Assembly: GCA_017546145.1 (NCBI GenBank)
Contig: JAFYXN010000009.1
Span: forward strand, 1 to 64,000
Length of the DNA: 64,000 nt
Source of the DNA: Clostridia bacterium
GTDB lineage: Bacteria; Bacillota; Clostridia; Monoglobales; Monoglobaceae
Direction: 5' to 3'
A program made the translations under genes and the position numbers. Below the pieces are notes generated by a model. The model was not told where the DNA came from. It did no database searches and saw only the letters and a program-made list of their open reading frames with translations. Below are positions 14,539 through 24,383 of this stretch, in pieces (within the stretch, counting starts at the first letter, position 1; each line of letters opens with the position of its first letter).

Positions 14539-16302
14539 TTATTCTGTAACTCTTAAGTTTTCAACTAATTTCTCGTCGGGTGTGACATATACGGTATAGT
14601 TTGTTTCATAAATTACAAACCCCGGCTTTGAACCGTTTGGCTTTCTGATGTTCTTGACAAGGGTATAGTCAACCCCCACGCCTGTCGCCTTTTGTGCCTT
14701 GCTGTAATATGCGGCGATTGTCGCTGCCTCTATCAGGGTTTGGTCGGGGATTTCTCCGGTGCCGCCTGTGCGGATAAGCGTATGCGAGCCGGGTATATTT
14801 TTGGTGTGCAGCCACATATCGGTCGAATATGCTGTTTTAATGGTCAGCTCATCGTTTTGCTTGTTGTTTCTGCCCACTAAAATCGTATAGCCGTCAGAAG
14901 AAATAAATTTTAATGGCTCGGATTTTTTTCGGGATTTTTTCTTTTTGGATGCCGCTGCAGAAATATATCCCTGCTCCGCAAGCTCTTCGCGGATTTCTGA
15001 GATGTCGTTATAGCTTGATGCTCTGCAAACGCTGTCCAAAACAGATTCAAGATACGCCTTTTCCATAATAGCCTCGTCAAGCTGTTTTTTTGAGTGATCC
15101 TCGGTTGCCTTTGCTTTATTATAAAGCTTGTAGTATCTTTGGGCATTTTTAGACGGTGAAAGCTCAGGCTTTAAGGGTATTTCAATGTCTGACAAATCAG
15201 CCGAGTAGTAGTTTTGAACCACAACCTTGTCTGCATTTGGCTGTAGTTGGTAAAGGTTTGCCGTCAGCAAATCTCCGTATATTTTGTATTTGTCACGATT
15301 TTTTGCGTTCTTTATATTTTCTGTATGAAGGTTAATCTTTTTTTCGCAGCGCTCAATGTTGTTGTTTATTATTTTGATTGTTCCTGCAGACTTTTGGGTA
15401 AGCCTGTCATGCATATCGCGCACGGCAAAGAATGTTTCAACAGCTTGGCTAAGAGATTTACACATTTTTATTTTTCCAAGACCCTGATATTGCAAAAGCT
15501 CAACAGATGAAAACGCAACAGGCTTGTCTGTGGCAGAATCCAAAACTACGCATCCGCCGCAAGGGTTTGCAAGAGCACTTTTTATAAAAGCTGCTGTGTG
15601 GTTTGCAAATTCACTTAAATCGACGTCAGACACAAATGACTTTGTACTGCCGGTGTGACGAAAAACAATTTCACGTGCCATAAGAGGGCTCATTCCGGTA
15701 AATTCCAAGAGCAAAAGCTTGTCTAAAAGCATATCGCCGGGGGCGTCTGTCAGCTTATCATATAACAGATTTTCGTTAAGCTGTTGAGGGTTGGATTTGT
15801 CCTGAGAGGGCGGCAGCTCGTAAAAAAGTCCCGGAAGCACCTGCCGTACGGCACTGGTGGTAAAATCTATATGCTTTATGCTGTCAATGATTTTGTTGTC
15901 GTTTTGAATAAGAATAATATTGCTGTGCCTGCCCATAATCTCAATAATAAGACTCTTTTCGGTCAGGTCGCCCATTTCGGTATAGCATTCGATGTCAAAC
16001 CTTATAACACGGTCAAATCCTGCTTGAGATATATTTTTGATTTTTCCGCTCGTCAGATGCTTGCGCAGTATCATACAAAAAAGCGGAGCGGTTATGGGGT
16101 TTTCACGGTTAATTTCGGTGAGATGCAATCTTGGATTTGAGGTAGCGGCAGAAAGGACAATGCGAAAAAGACCATCCCGTGTGCGGACAGATACGGTAAG
16201 CTCGTCCTTTTCGGGCTGGTGGATTTTGTCTATTTTGCCTTCAAGCAGTTTGGATTTCAGTTCTGCTGTGATTGAGTGTGTTACAAATCCGTCAAATGCC
16301 AT
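14539..16302 (-). CDS. rqcH: Rqc2/RqcH-type ribosome quality control NFACT protein
   Basis: Start ATG 16302 (MAFDGFVTHSITAEL) preceded by AAAGAGG; the longer frame upstream lacks a ribosome site. The 587-residue protein has NFACT-N (residues 1-~200), with D97 and R98 at the positions essential for alanine-tailing in Bacillus RqcH, and an EIMGRHSN motif; a coiled-coil middle; and a C-terminal NFACT-R domain with DMWLHTKNIPGSHTLIR. It binds stalled 50S-peptidyl-tRNA complexes and recruits tRNA-Ala to add C-terminal alanine tails that mark the chain for proteolysis. Formerly annotated fibronectin-binding protein. Divergent from yicC, as in the yloA-yloC neighbourhood of Bacillus. Confidence 0.95.
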   Translation of the reverse strand: MAFDGFVTHSITAELKSKLLEGKIDKIHQPEKDELTVSVRTRDGLFRIVLSAATSNPRLHLTEINRENPITAPLFCMILRKHLTSGKIKNISQAGFDRVIRFDIECYTEMGDLTEKSLIIEIMGRHSNIILIQNDNKIIDSIKHIDFTTSAVRQVLPGLFYELPPSQDKSNPQQLNENLLYDKLTDAPGDMLLDKLLLLEFTGMSPLMAREIVFRHTGSTKSFVSDVDLSEFANHTAAFIKSALANPCGGCVVLDSATDKPVAFSSVELLQYQGLGKIKMCKSLSQAVETFFAVRDMHDRLTQKSAGTIKIINNNIERCEKKINLHTENIKNAKNRDKYKIYGDLLTANLYQLQPNADKVVVQNYYSADLSDIEIPLKPELSPSKNAQRYYKLYNKAKATEDHSKKQLDEAIMEKAYLESVLDSVCRASSYNDISEIREELAEQGYISAAASKKKKSRKKSEPLKFISSDGYTILVGRNNKQNDELTIKTAYSTDMWLHTKNIPGSHTLIRTGGTGEIPDQTLIEAATIAAYYSKAQKATGVGVDYTLVKNIRKPNGSKPGFVIYETNYTVYVTPDEKLVENLRVTE

Positions 16303-16354
16303 AGATATACCTCTTTTTACTGATTTTTTGGTAGTTTTTTTAGTATTCTCTAAC

Positions 16355-16420
16355 AGTATACAATAAAAGTTTAAATTTTTCAAATAATTATTTGATTTTT
16401 TCGGAAATATATGGTATACT
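16355..16420. promoter_or_regulatory. Back-to-back SigA promoters for rqcH (minus) and yicC (plus)
   Basis: Minus strand TTGAAA (16378-16383)-17 bp-TATACT (16355-16360) serves rqcH; plus strand TTGATT (16392-16397)-17 bp-TATACT (16415-16420) serves the yicC operon. The two -35 boxes are only 8 bp apart, so the promoters may compete. Confidence 0.8.
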
Positions 16421-16482
16421 CATATTTAAGTATTTAAAATGGCGGAAAATGTGTGCAAAAACCGCTGAGGGAGGCATTACAA

Positions 16483-17358
16483 ATGCTTAAAAGTATGACA
16501 GGCTTTGGCAGAGCCGAAAAAATGATTGATGGCTTTGAGATAAAGGTTAACTTAAAATCTGTTAATCACAGATACATGGATGCGTCAATCAGAGTGCCAA
16601 AGTATTATACATTTGTTGAGGACAAAATTCGTCAGGCTGCTGCAAAGTATATCTCACGCGGCAAGGTCGAAATCTTTGTTTCGGTTGACCGTACAGAAGG
16701 CAGCGGAAAAACTGTTGCAATTGACAGCGAGGTTGCTGAAAATTATATAAACGCATTAAAAAGCCTTGCAAAGTTTGGTTTGGAGGATGACGTTAAGATT
16801 TCTACAATATCTCAGTATCATGATATTTTCAAGATTGAAAATGACGAGGATGATGAAGAAAAAATTACCGCAATGATAATTGAGGTATTTTCTGAGGCGG
16901 CAGAAGACTTCGTGAATATGCGTATTAACGAAGGCAAAAACATGGAAAGAGATATTCTTTCGCATCTGGATTGCCTTGCCCAAAATCTTGCATTGGTTGA
17001 GGAAAGGTATCCGCAAATTGTTGAGGAATACAGAGCGCGTCTTGAAAAAAAGATTGCAGAGGTCTTGGATGATAAAAATGTTGATGAAGCAAGAATAGTT
17101 ACCGAGGCTGCAATTTTTGCCGAAAGGTCGGATATAGGCGAAGAAACTGTCAGACTTGCAAGTCACATTAAGGAATTTAAAAAAATGATAAATACCGACC
17201 AGCCAATCGGCAAAAAGCTTGACTTTATGGTTCAGGAAATGAACCGCGAAACAAACACCATGGGTTCAAAAGCAAACGATGTCCAGATTGCAAAGCTGAT
17301 TGTCAACATGAAATCCGAAATCGAAAAAATAAGAGAACAGATTCAGAACATAGAATAA
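16483..17358 (+). CDS. yicC: YicC/YloC family endoribonuclease
   Basis: Start ATG 16483 after GAGGGAGG; the GTG at 16453 is unsupported. The 291-residue protein begins with the family signature [12 protein letters not shown], continues with [17 protein letters not shown] (YicC-like N-terminal domain), and ends in the DUF1732 region: [29 protein letters not shown] and [23 protein letters not shown]. coli YicC is an endoribonuclease implicated in RNA turnover. First gene of the yicC-remA-gmk-rpoZ operon, a classic Firmicute order. Confidence 0.93.
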   Translation: MLKSMTGFGRAEKMIDGFEIKVNLKSVNHRYMDASIRVPKYYTFVEDKIRQAAAKYISRGKVEIFVSVDRTEGSGKTVAIDSEVAENYINALKSLAKFGLEDDVKISTISQYHDIFKIENDEDDEEKITAMIIEVFSEAAEDFVNMRINEGKNMERDILSHLDCLAQNLALVEERYPQIVEEYRARLEKKIAEVLDDKNVDEARIVTEAAIFAERSDIGEETVRLASHIKEFKKMINTDQPIGKKLDFMVQEMNRETNTMGSKANDVQIAKLIVNMKSEIEKIREQIQNIE

Positions 17359-17408
17359 TTCACCCTGCCGCACAGCGGACGGAGAATATATATAAAAAGG
17401 TGAAAGTT

Positions 17409-17693
17409 ATGAAGCTTATAAACATAGGATTTGGAAATATTGTATCCGGTGACCGTGTGGTTGCGATTGTCAGCCCCGAATCTGCGCCGATTAAGCGTAT
17501 TGTTCAGGATGCCCGCGACAAGGGACTTCTTATAGACGCTTCCTGCGGAAGACGCACCCGTGCTGTTATCATTACCGACAGTGACCATATTATTTTGTCG
17601 GCAATCCAGACCGAAACAATTGCGGGCAGAGCTGCCGTGAAGGAAGATGTGACAGAAACACGTGACGAGGGAGAAATTGAAAATGAAGAATAA
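17409..17693 (+). CDS. remA: RemA-like regulator (DUF370)
   Basis: Start ATG 17409 with AGGTGAAA upstream; a GTG at 17400 overlaps the ribosome site. The 94-residue protein [21 protein letters not shown]...[43 protein letters not shown] is the DUF370/RemA pattern. In Bacillus RemA is a ring-forming DNA-binding activator of matrix and osmoprotection genes; in non-biofilm Clostridia its targets are unknown. The C-terminal ~20 residues are acidic and extend slightly past the usual length. Its 3' end overlaps gmk by 11 nt. Confidence 0.93.
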   Translation: MKLINIGFGNIVSGDRVVAIVSPESAPIKRIVQDARDKGLLIDASCGRRTRAVIITDSDHIILSAIQTETIAGRAAVKEDVTETRDEGEIENEE

Positions 17694-18252
17694 AGGCAGA
17701 CTTTTTGTCATTTCAGGGCCTTCAGGTGTGGGCAAAGGTACGGTTTGCAGAATGCTTCTTTCAAGAAATGACGATTTAAAGCTTTCGGTTTCGGCTACAA
17801 CGCGCGCACCGCGAAGCGAGGATACCGAGGGTGTGACTTATTACTTTAAATCCAAGCCTGAATTTGAAAAAATGATTGAGGAGTCGGCTTTCCTTGAATG
17901 GGCAGTATACAACAATAATTATTACGGAACACCACTTTCGGCACTTGAGGAAAAACTGAATCAGGGAATAAGCGTGATACTTGAAATTGAGGTGCAGGGA
18001 GCACTTAAAGTGATGCAGAAGCGTCCGGATGCTGTGTCAATATTTATTGCACCGCCTGATGAACAAACTCTTTTTAAGCGGCTCAAGGGTCGCGGTACCG
18101 AGGGCGACGAAGAAATTTTAAGGCGTGTAAAGGCTGCCGGGTGGGAGCTTAGCCAAAAAGAACATTATGACTATATCGTTGTAAATGACGATTTGGATAC
18201 TGCAGTTTGCGAAATAGAAAAAATAATGAAAGATGAAAAGGAGAAGATGTAA
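17683..18252 (+). CDS. gmk: Guanylate kinase
   Basis: Start ATG 17683, inside the remA 3' end, with GAGGGAG upstream; GTG 17662 would cover that site. The 189-residue protein has the P-loop GPSGVGKGT at about residues 11-19, the GMP-binding [15 protein letters not shown] segment and an [15 protein letters not shown] stretch with the conserved acidic residues. It phosphorylates GMP/dGMP to GDP/dGDP, and in Firmicutes is a (p)ppGpp target. Member of the yicC operon. Confidence 0.96.
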   Translation: MKNKGRLFVISGPSGVGKGTVCRMLLSRNDDLKLSVSATTRAPRSEDTEGVTYYFKSKPEFEKMIEESAFLEWAVYNNNYYGTPLSALEEKLNQGISVILEIEVQGALKVMQKRPDAVSIFIAPPDEQTLFKRLKGRGTEGDEEILRRVKAAGWELSQKEHYDYIVVNDDLDTAVCEIEKIMKDEKEKM

Positions 18253-18253
18253 A

Positions 18254-18499
18254 ATGATGATTTATCCACCAATTACCGAGCTTGTAAAGAAGACCGGCAG
18301 CAGATATGCGCTGGTAATAGAAACTGCTAAAAGAACCAGACAGCTGGTTGAGGGCGCACAAAAGCTTTCGGACGTAAAAACTTCAAAGGATGTTACCGTT
18401 GCGGTTAACGAAATCTACGAAAACAAAATTGAGGCTGTGGCAACGGCAAAATCAGATAGGCCTGAAATTGCCGAAACCGGCTTTGATGCGGAACTGTAA
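18254..18499 (+). CDS. rpoZ: RNA polymerase omega subunit
   Basis: Start ATG 18254 (a second ATG follows immediately) with AAGGAG upstream. The 81-residue protein MMIYPPITELVKKTGSRYALVIETAKRTRQL...VNEIYENKIEAV matches Firmicute RpoZ, including the conserved RYALVIETAKRARQ-like helix. It binds beta-prime and assists RNA polymerase assembly. It is the last gene before a terminator; coaBC, which follows rpoZ in Bacillus and many Clostridia, is not present here. Confidence 0.93.
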   Translation: MMIYPPITELVKKTGSRYALVIETAKRTRQLVEGAQKLSDVKTSKDVTVAVNEIYENKIEAVATAKSDRPEIAETGFDAEL

Positions 18500-18511
18500 T
18501 TTGATACGTCG

Positions 18512-18541
18512 GGGACTGCTTTGCTTAAGTAGTCCCATTTT
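18512..18541 (+). terminator. Intrinsic terminator after rpoZ
   Basis: GGGACTGCTT (18512-18521) pairs with AAGTAGTCCC (18527-18536) with one G-U pair, followed by ATTTTAAT. It marks a break between the yicC operon and priA where coaBC would normally lie. Confidence 0.75.
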
Positions 18542-18626
18542 AATATTGCCGTAATCCTCGCAAAGCAAATATATTATAAAATTTTGCAGAAATTAACGTG
18601 AATACTGATTTGCAGAGAGATATATT

Positions 18627-20864
18627 ATGATTGTAAAGGTAGTTCTCAACAACAAAGAACAGAATATAGACCGAACATTTGATTACGAAGTCCCTGAAGG
18701 CCTTGAAGATAAAATGGCCGTGGGGATGCGTGTGCTTGTGCCCTTTGGCTTCCGCAATAAGGGGGTTGAGGGTATTGTTGTTGCTATGCCTCAAACAAGT
18801 GAATTTGACGTGCTAAAGCCGGTAAGTAAAATCATTGGTAAAGAGCCGGTGTGCTCACCCAAAACCCTTGAACTTTGTCTTTGGATAAGCAAAAAATATT
18901 TCTGCTCTCTTTATCAGGCAATACGGCTGACAACGCCACCCGGCATGACATCCGGCATAGGTGAAAAAACAGCAAAATTTGTAAGCCTTGCAATTGACCG
19001 TGATACGGCGTTTGAAATCAAAGACGAGCTTCGTGCAAAGAACAACACTGCCCGGGCAAGAGTGCTTGAGGCACTTATAATGTCTGACAACATCCCTCTT
19101 GCAAAACTGATAAAGGAGCGCGGAGGCTCATATACTGCGGTGCATTCTTTGCAGGAAAAAGGATATATCCGGGTAGACACCGAGCAAATAGTGCGTGAAG
19201 CATACAACGAAAAAAAGTACGAAAGAACTACAGCGTATACCCCTACAAGTGAGCAAAAGGTCGTAATTGACCACTTGTATTCCTGCATAGACGAAAACCG
19301 TCACGAGAAAATCCTGCTTCGGGGAGTTACAGGCAGCGGAAAGACAGAGGTTTTTCTGCAGGCGATTGAACGTGTAATAAAAATGGGCAAAAATGCAATT
19401 ATGCTTGTGCCCGAAATTTCTCTTACACCCCAAATGGTTCAGCGCTTTGTAGGCAGATTTGGCAACCGTGTTGCTGTTATTCACAGTGCGCTGTCAGTAG
19501 GCGAGCGTTTTGATGAGTGGAGCCGTATAAAAAAAGGCGAGGTCAATGTTGTGGTGGGTGCGCGCTCTGCGATTTTTGCACCCATGGAAAATATCGGCAT
19601 AATAATTTTAGATGAGGAACACGAAACCAGCTATAAATCCGAAACCACGCCAAGATACCATGCGATTGAGGTTGCGGAGAAAATGTCCGAAACAGAAAAT
19701 TGTGTTCTGCTGCTTGCTTCGGCAACGCCTTCTGTAACCGAGTATTATAAAGCAAAGATTGGCGTGTATACCTTGCTTGAAATGACAAAACGCTACAATG
19801 AAGGGGCTATGCCCAATGTTAAGATTGTGGATATGCGCGGTGAGCTTTTTGATAATAAGAACCGCTCACCAATCAGTCTTGCTTTGCAGGCAGAAATTAA
19901 AAGAAATCTGTTTGTAGGGCAAAAAACCATATTGTTTTTAAATCGTCGCGGCTATTCTACGTTTGTTTCATGCAGAGAATGCGGTGAGGTTATAAATTGC
20001 CCTGATTGCAGCATTGCAATGACCTATCACAAAAAGTCGGACTCGTTGTCCTGTCACTACTGTGGCTACACAATGCGCAATGTAACAGCGTGCCCCGAAT
20101 GCGGCTCAAAATATGTGAGGTACTTTGGTACGGGTACGCAAAAAATTGAGGAAGAGCTTAATAACCTGTTTCCGGATGCCAAAGTGCTTAGAATGGATAC
20201 TGACACAACATTTCAAAAAGGCGGTCATGAAAAAATCCTTGATAAATTCAAAAACGAGGATGCGGATATTCTGCTTGGTACGCAGATGGTTACCAAGGGT
20301 CTTGATTTTCATGAGGTAACCTTGGTCGGAGTTTTGGCTGCAGATACCGCGCTTGCGGTGGACGACTTCAGGGCAAACGAAAGAGGGTTTTCACTTCTTA
20401 CGCAGGTTTGCGGCAGAGCTGGACGCGGCGATGTGCCCGGACGCGCGATAATCCAAACGTATCAGCCCTTTAATGCAACCATAAAATTTGCAAAAGAGCA
20501 TGATTATGAGGCGTTTTATAAAAATGAAATACTGCAAAGAAAAAGGTTGAATTATCCGCCGTTTTGTGACATAATATATATTATGGTTACAGGAGAGGAC
20601 GAAAACGCGGTAAAGACGCGGTCGGAGGAAATCGGTGACGAGCTGAAACGCTGTATGAAAAGCGACGGAAATATATTTTCTATATTAGGTCCTGCGCCTG
20701 CACCGATTGAAAAAATACGCAACAATTACAGGTACAGAATACTTCTTAAATGCAAAAACAAAGACGATGCACACGATATATTGGAAAGTATTTATGAATT
20801 GCATGAGAAAAATAACAAAAAAACATTTCTGACCATTGATACAAACCCGATTAATATGTACTAA
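18627..20864 (+). CDS. priA: Primosomal replication-restart helicase PriA
   Basis: A 745-residue protein starting at ATG 18627. The N-terminal 3'-DNA-binding domain (VVLNNKEQNIDRTFDYEVPEGL, VGMRVLVPFGFRNK) is followed by the helicase core with LRGVTGSGKTEVFL (Walker A), ILDEEHETSYKS (DEEH box), and a zinc-binding insertion with paired CxxC motifs (CRECGEVINCPDC, CHYCGYTMRNVTACPEC). VCGRAGRGDVPGRAIIQTY is a late helicase motif. It reloads the replicative helicase at stalled forks. Length is standard. Followed 28 bp later by def. Confidence 0.97.
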   Translation: MIVKVVLNNKEQNIDRTFDYEVPEGLEDKMAVGMRVLVPFGFRNKGVEGIVVAMPQTSEFDVLKPVSKIIGKEPVCSPKTLELCLWISKKYFCSLYQAIRLTTPPGMTSGIGEKTAKFVSLAIDRDTAFEIKDELRAKNNTARARVLEALIMSDNIPLAKLIKERGGSYTAVHSLQEKGYIRVDTEQIVREAYNEKKYERTTAYTPTSEQKVVIDHLYSCIDENRHEKILLRGVTGSGKTEVFLQAIERVIKMGKNAIMLVPEISLTPQMVQRFVGRFGNRVAVIHSALSVGERFDEWSRIKKGEVNVVVGARSAIFAPMENIGIIILDEEHETSYKSETTPRYHAIEVAEKMSETENCVLLLASATPSVTEYYKAKIGVYTLLEMTKRYNEGAMPNVKIVDMRGELFDNKNRSPISLALQAEIKRNLFVGQKTILFLNRRGYSTFVSCRECGEVINCPDCSIAMTYHKKSDSLSCHYCGYTMRNVTACPECGSKYVRYFGTGTQKIEEELNNLFPDAKVLRMDTDTTFQKGGHEKILDKFKNEDADILLGTQMVTKGLDFHEVTLVGVLAADTALAVDDFRANERGFSLLTQVCGRAGRGDVPGRAIIQTYQPFNATIKFAKEHDYEAFYKNEILQRKRLNYPPFCDIIYIMVTGEDENAVKTRSEEIGDELKRCMKSDGNIFSILGPAPAPIEKIRNNYRYRILLKCKNKDDAHDILESIYELHEKNNKKTFLTIDTNPINMY

Positions 20865-20892
20865 AACAAACAGATGAAAAGGAAGATGACTT

Positions 20893-21357
20893 ATGGCAAT
20901 AAGAAATATAGTAAAGCACGGTGACGAGGTACTTACAAAAAAGTGCAGAGTGGTTGAAAAGTTTGATGACAGATTAAACACGCTGATTGAGGATTTATTT
21001 GATACACTTTACGATTCAGGCGGCGCAGGGCTTGCTGCACCTCAGGTCGGAGTTATGAGACGTGTTGCGGTTGTTGATATAGGCGACGGCCCTTACGAAC
21101 TTGTAAACCCTGAGATAATTGCTGTAGAAGGCGAACAGACAGGTGCGGAGGGTTGCCTCAGTTACCCCGGCAAGTTCGGAATTGTGACACGCCCTATGAA
21201 GGTAAAAATCAAGGCTCAGGACCGTCATGGCGAGTGGCATGAATATGAGGGCGAGGAGCTTCTTGCACGTGCTTTTTGCCATGAAACAGACCACCTTGAC
21301 GGAAATATGTTTATGGATCTTGTTACCGAGTGGATTGAAGTTGAAGACGAGGATTAA
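20893..21357 (+). CDS. def: Peptide deformylase
   Basis: A 154-residue protein with the three deformylase motifs in order: GLAAPQVG, EGCLSYPG and the metal-binding HETDHLDG (HExxH). The third residue of the last motif is Thr instead of the usual Ile/Phe, a mild variation. It removes the formyl group from the initiator Met of nascent proteins at the ribosome. Placed between priA and fmt as in Bacillus, pairing formylation and deformylation. Confidence 0.96.
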   Translation: MAIRNIVKHGDEVLTKKCRVVEKFDDRLNTLIEDLFDTLYDSGGAGLAAPQVGVMRRVAVVDIGDGPYELVNPEIIAVEGEQTGAEGCLSYPGKFGIVTRPMKVKIKAQDRHGEWHEYEGEELLARAFCHETDHLDGNMFMDLVTEWIEVEDED

Positions 21358-21388
21358 ACTTGACTTCTAAAGAGAGGAATGAACTAAT

Positions 21389-22318
21389 TTGAAAATTCTT
21401 TTTATGGGAACGCCGGATTTTGCTGTTCCCTGTCTTGATATATTGATAAAAAGCCGTCATGATGTGTGCGGAGTGGTGACTCAGCCGGACAAGCCGCAGG
21501 GCAGAGGCCATAAGCTGACACCGACACCTGTGAAAAAACTTGCGGCAGAGCATCAGATACCGGTATTTCAGCCCGAAACATTAAAGGATTTTGCCTTTGA
21601 AGCAGAGCTTAAGCGGCTTAATCCTGACATGATAGTTGTGGTTGCATACGGTAAAATTCTTCCGGAATATATACTTGATTTTCCTAAATTTGGCTGCATA
21701 AATATGCACGCGTCACTGCTTCCAAAATATCGTGGCGCAGGGCCTATCCAGTGGTCGGTTATAAACGGTGAGGAAAAGACCGGAATAACCTCCATGCTGA
21801 TGGAAAAAGGTCTTGATACCGGAGATATGCTGCTGAAGGTTGAAACCGGGATAGGTGAATACGAAACAGCAGGTGAGCTTCATGACAGACTTATGATTAT
21901 GGGAGCAGAGCTTTTGCTTAAAACTGTTGAAAAGGCGGAAAAAGGCGAGCTTAAGCCGGAAAAACAAAATGATGAGGAATCGTGTTATGCACCTATGATA
22001 AGCAAAGAAACTGCAAAGATTGACTGGTCAAGGTCTGCAAGAGTTGTTTCAAAGCTTATTGCCGGAATGAATTCATGGCCGATTGCACACACTTTATATA
22101 AGGGCGAAATTTTAAAAATATACCGGGCTGTGGTTAAAGGTGCGGCACGCGGCAAAACCGGTCAGATACTGGCAGCTGACGAAAAAGGACTTGAAATTCT
22201 GTGTGGAGACGGAGTAAGTATTTTGGCAACAGAAGTACAGTTTGCCGGGTCAAAGCCTATGAAGGTTCGTGACTACCTTAACGGACACTCGATTGAAGTA
22301 GGAGAGATACTCATCTGA
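21389..22318 (+). CDS. fmt: Methionyl-tRNA formyltransferase
   Basis: A 309-residue protein that must start at TTG 21389: translation as MKILFMGTPDFAVPCL matches the family N-terminus, and GAGAGGA lies about 10 bp upstream, whereas the first ATG would delete the first beta strand. GVVTQPDKPQGRGHKL and NMHASLLPKYRGAGPIQWSVINGE contain the folate-binding and catalytic Asn/His/Asp residues; the C-terminal OB-like domain is intact. It formylates Met-tRNA(fMet). Confidence 0.96.
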   Translation: MKILFMGTPDFAVPCLDILIKSRHDVCGVVTQPDKPQGRGHKLTPTPVKKLAAEHQIPVFQPETLKDFAFEAELKRLNPDMIVVVAYGKILPEYILDFPKFGCINMHASLLPKYRGAGPIQWSVINGEEKTGITSMLMEKGLDTGDMLLKVETGIGEYETAGELHDRLMIMGAELLLKTVEKAEKGELKPEKQNDEESCYAPMISKETAKIDWSRSARVVSKLIAGMNSWPIAHTLYKGEILKIYRAVVKGAARGKTGQILAADEKGLEILCGDGVSILATEVQFAGSKPMKVRDYLNGHSIEVGEILI

Positions 22319-22357
22319 CCCCTTGAAAATAAAAACAACAGAAAGGCGAAGTGATTT

Positions 22358-23065
22358 ATGCTTGGACTTGGATATTTTTACGGAATTGACATGACATATA
22401 TTATACTTGTTATGCCTGCTCTGATTTTTGCAATGTATGCACAAAACAAGGTAAATACCACATTTAACAAATACAGAACAGTAAACAACAGGCATGGCTA
22501 TACAGGTGCACAGATTGCAAGAAAAATTTTGGATATGAACGGACTTCAGAATGTTATTGTTGAAAAAGTCAGCGGCAATCTTACCGACCACTATGACCCA
22601 AAGGCTAATGTAGTAAGACTGTCGGATGCTACCTACAGCAGCACCTCAGTTGCTGCAATCGGTGTTGCTGCGCATGAGGTGGGTCATGCTGTTCAGCACG
22701 CAGAGGGGTATGCACCTATAAAGGTCAGAAACGCAATAGTTCCGGTGGTTCAGATTGCATCTTATGCGGCATGGCCGCTTGCAATATTTGGTATATTGAT
22801 GAGTTTTTCAAGCCTTACAAACTTCGGTATACTTTTGTTTGGGGCTGTGGTTCTGTTTCAGCTTATTACGCTTCCGGTTGAATTTAATGCATCAAATCGA
22901 GCAATCAGGACATTGGGGAATAATGCAATCCTTGACAATGAAGAGCTTGCAGCGTCAAAAAAGGTGCTAAGCGCGGCGGCAATGACCTATGTTGCATCAG
23001 CTGCAGTTGCGATTGCCAACCTGCTAAGACTTCTTTCACTTGCAGGAAGAAACAACAGAGATTAA
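22358..23065 (+). CDS. YugP-like zinc metallopeptidase (membrane)
   Basis: A 235-residue protein with an N-terminal membrane segment (MTYIILVMPALIFAMYAQ), the family string NLTDHYDPKANVVRLSD, the zinc motif HEVGHAVQHAEGYAP, two central membrane segments and FNASNRAIRTLGNN near the end: the Zn_peptidase_2/YugP family (Pfam PF04298). Function is unknown beyond probable membrane proteolysis. It is inserted between fmt and rsmB, an arrangement not found in Bacillus but, to my knowledge, common in Clostridia. Confidence 0.9.
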   Translation: MLGLGYFYGIDMTYIILVMPALIFAMYAQNKVNTTFNKYRTVNNRHGYTGAQIARKILDMNGLQNVIVEKVSGNLTDHYDPKANVVRLSDATYSSTSVAAIGVAAHEVGHAVQHAEGYAPIKVRNAIVPVVQIASYAAWPLAIFGILMSFSSLTNFGILLFGAVVLFQLITLPVEFNASNRAIRTLGNNAILDNEELAASKKVLSAAAMTYVASAAVAIANLLRLLSLAGRNNRD

Positions 23066-23087
23066 TTTTTAGAAAAGAGAACAAACA

Positions 23088-24383
23088 ATGACGTCACGAG
23101 AAGCTGCCCTCAGGGCATTACAAAGTATAGAGGTTCAGGGCGCATACACCAATGCGGCACTGAAAAAAGCCTTGTCCTGCGAGGGCTTGCCTGCGGCAGA
23201 CAAAGGCTTTGTTACCGAGCTTATATACGGCGTTGTTTCAAATAAAAGTGCAATAGATTATATAATATCGCAGTTTTCCAAAACAAAAATCAAAAAGATG
23301 TCAGCTTGGGTTCTGTCAATTTTAAGGATGGGCGTGTATCAGATTTATTATATGGATAAAATTCCCCACAGTGCGGCGTGCAACGAAGCAGTGAAGCTTG
23401 CAAAAAAGTATTCACACGGTGCGGGCTCAGGCTTTGTAAACGGGGTGCTCAGGTCTGTTTCAAGAAGCTGTGATGAAATAAAGTTCCCCAAAACAAATGA
23501 TGCGGTAAAGGATTTATCCTTGGAATATTCGTATCCTGAATGGATTACTCAAAAGCTTGTTGATGAATACGGCGAAGAAAAATGCGCAGAGCTTTATCGT
23601 GAAACGCGCAAGGCACACGGCGTTGGTATAAGAGTAAATACCATTAAAACAACTAAAGAAAGCCTAATTGATGCGCTTTCCATGGAAGGCGTGGAATGCA
23701 GGCAGCTCGAGGGCGTTGAAAATGCTCTTATAGCTTATGGAAAAATAAATATTGAAAATTCTGATGCATACAAAAAAGGACTTTTCTCAATGCAGAATAT
23801 TTCTTCACAAAAGGCGGTTTCGGTCTTAGCACCGCAAAAGGGCGATTTTGTAATTGATATGTGTGCTGCACCGGGCGGCAAAAGCTGTGCCGCAGCAGAG
23901 CAGATGGAAAATGAGGGCAGGATACTTTCTTTTGATATTTTTGACCACAAGATACAGCTTATACAAAATGCTGCCCGTAGGCTTGGTATTGATATAATTG
24001 ATGCCGGTGTCGGGGATGCAACAAAGGTAAATGACAAGCTTGTTGGAAAAGCTGACAGAGTTTTGGCGGACGTTCCGTGCTCGGGACTTGGGGTTATACA
24101 TAAAAAGCCCGATATAAAATGGAGCCGAACCGAAGACGATATAAAAGAGCTTTGCAAAATTCAGAAGAAAATTCTTGAGGTTGCAGCGTCGTATGTTAAA
24201 CCGGGCGGCGTGCTGGTTTACAGCACGTGTACCATTCTTCCCGAGGAGAATAGAATGCAAGTTGAGGAGTTTTTAAAGAACAATGTCGGATTCTCCAAGG
24301 AAACGGAGCTTCAACTGTTAACAAGTGAGATGGGAGAAAGCGGATTTTACATCTGCAAAATGGTGAAATCTTATGAAAACTGA
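23088..24383 (+). CDS. rsmB: 16S rRNA m5C967 methyltransferase RsmB
   Basis: A 431-residue protein. Residues 1-~140 are an NusB-like helical domain ([51 protein letters not shown]), followed by the Rossmann methyltransferase: [13 protein letters not shown] (SAM site), [11 protein letters not shown] with the PC motif, and VLVYSTCT with the catalytic Cys. It methylates C967 of 16S rRNA. Its 3' end overlaps rlmN by 11 nt. Confidence 0.95.
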   Translation: MTSREAALRALQSIEVQGAYTNAALKKALSCEGLPAADKGFVTELIYGVVSNKSAIDYIISQFSKTKIKKMSAWVLSILRMGVYQIYYMDKIPHSAACNEAVKLAKKYSHGAGSGFVNGVLRSVSRSCDEIKFPKTNDAVKDLSLEYSYPEWITQKLVDEYGEEKCAELYRETRKAHGVGIRVNTIKTTKESLIDALSMEGVECRQLEGVENALIAYGKINIENSDAYKKGLFSMQNISSQKAVSVLAPQKGDFVIDMCAAPGGKSCAAAEQMENEGRILSFDIFDHKIQLIQNAARRLGIDIIDAGVGDATKVNDKLVGKADRVLADVPCSGLGVIHKKPDIKWSRTEDDIKELCKIQKKILEVAASYVKPGGVLVYSTCTILPEENRMQVEEFLKNNVGFSKETELQLLTSEMGESGFYICKMVKSYEN

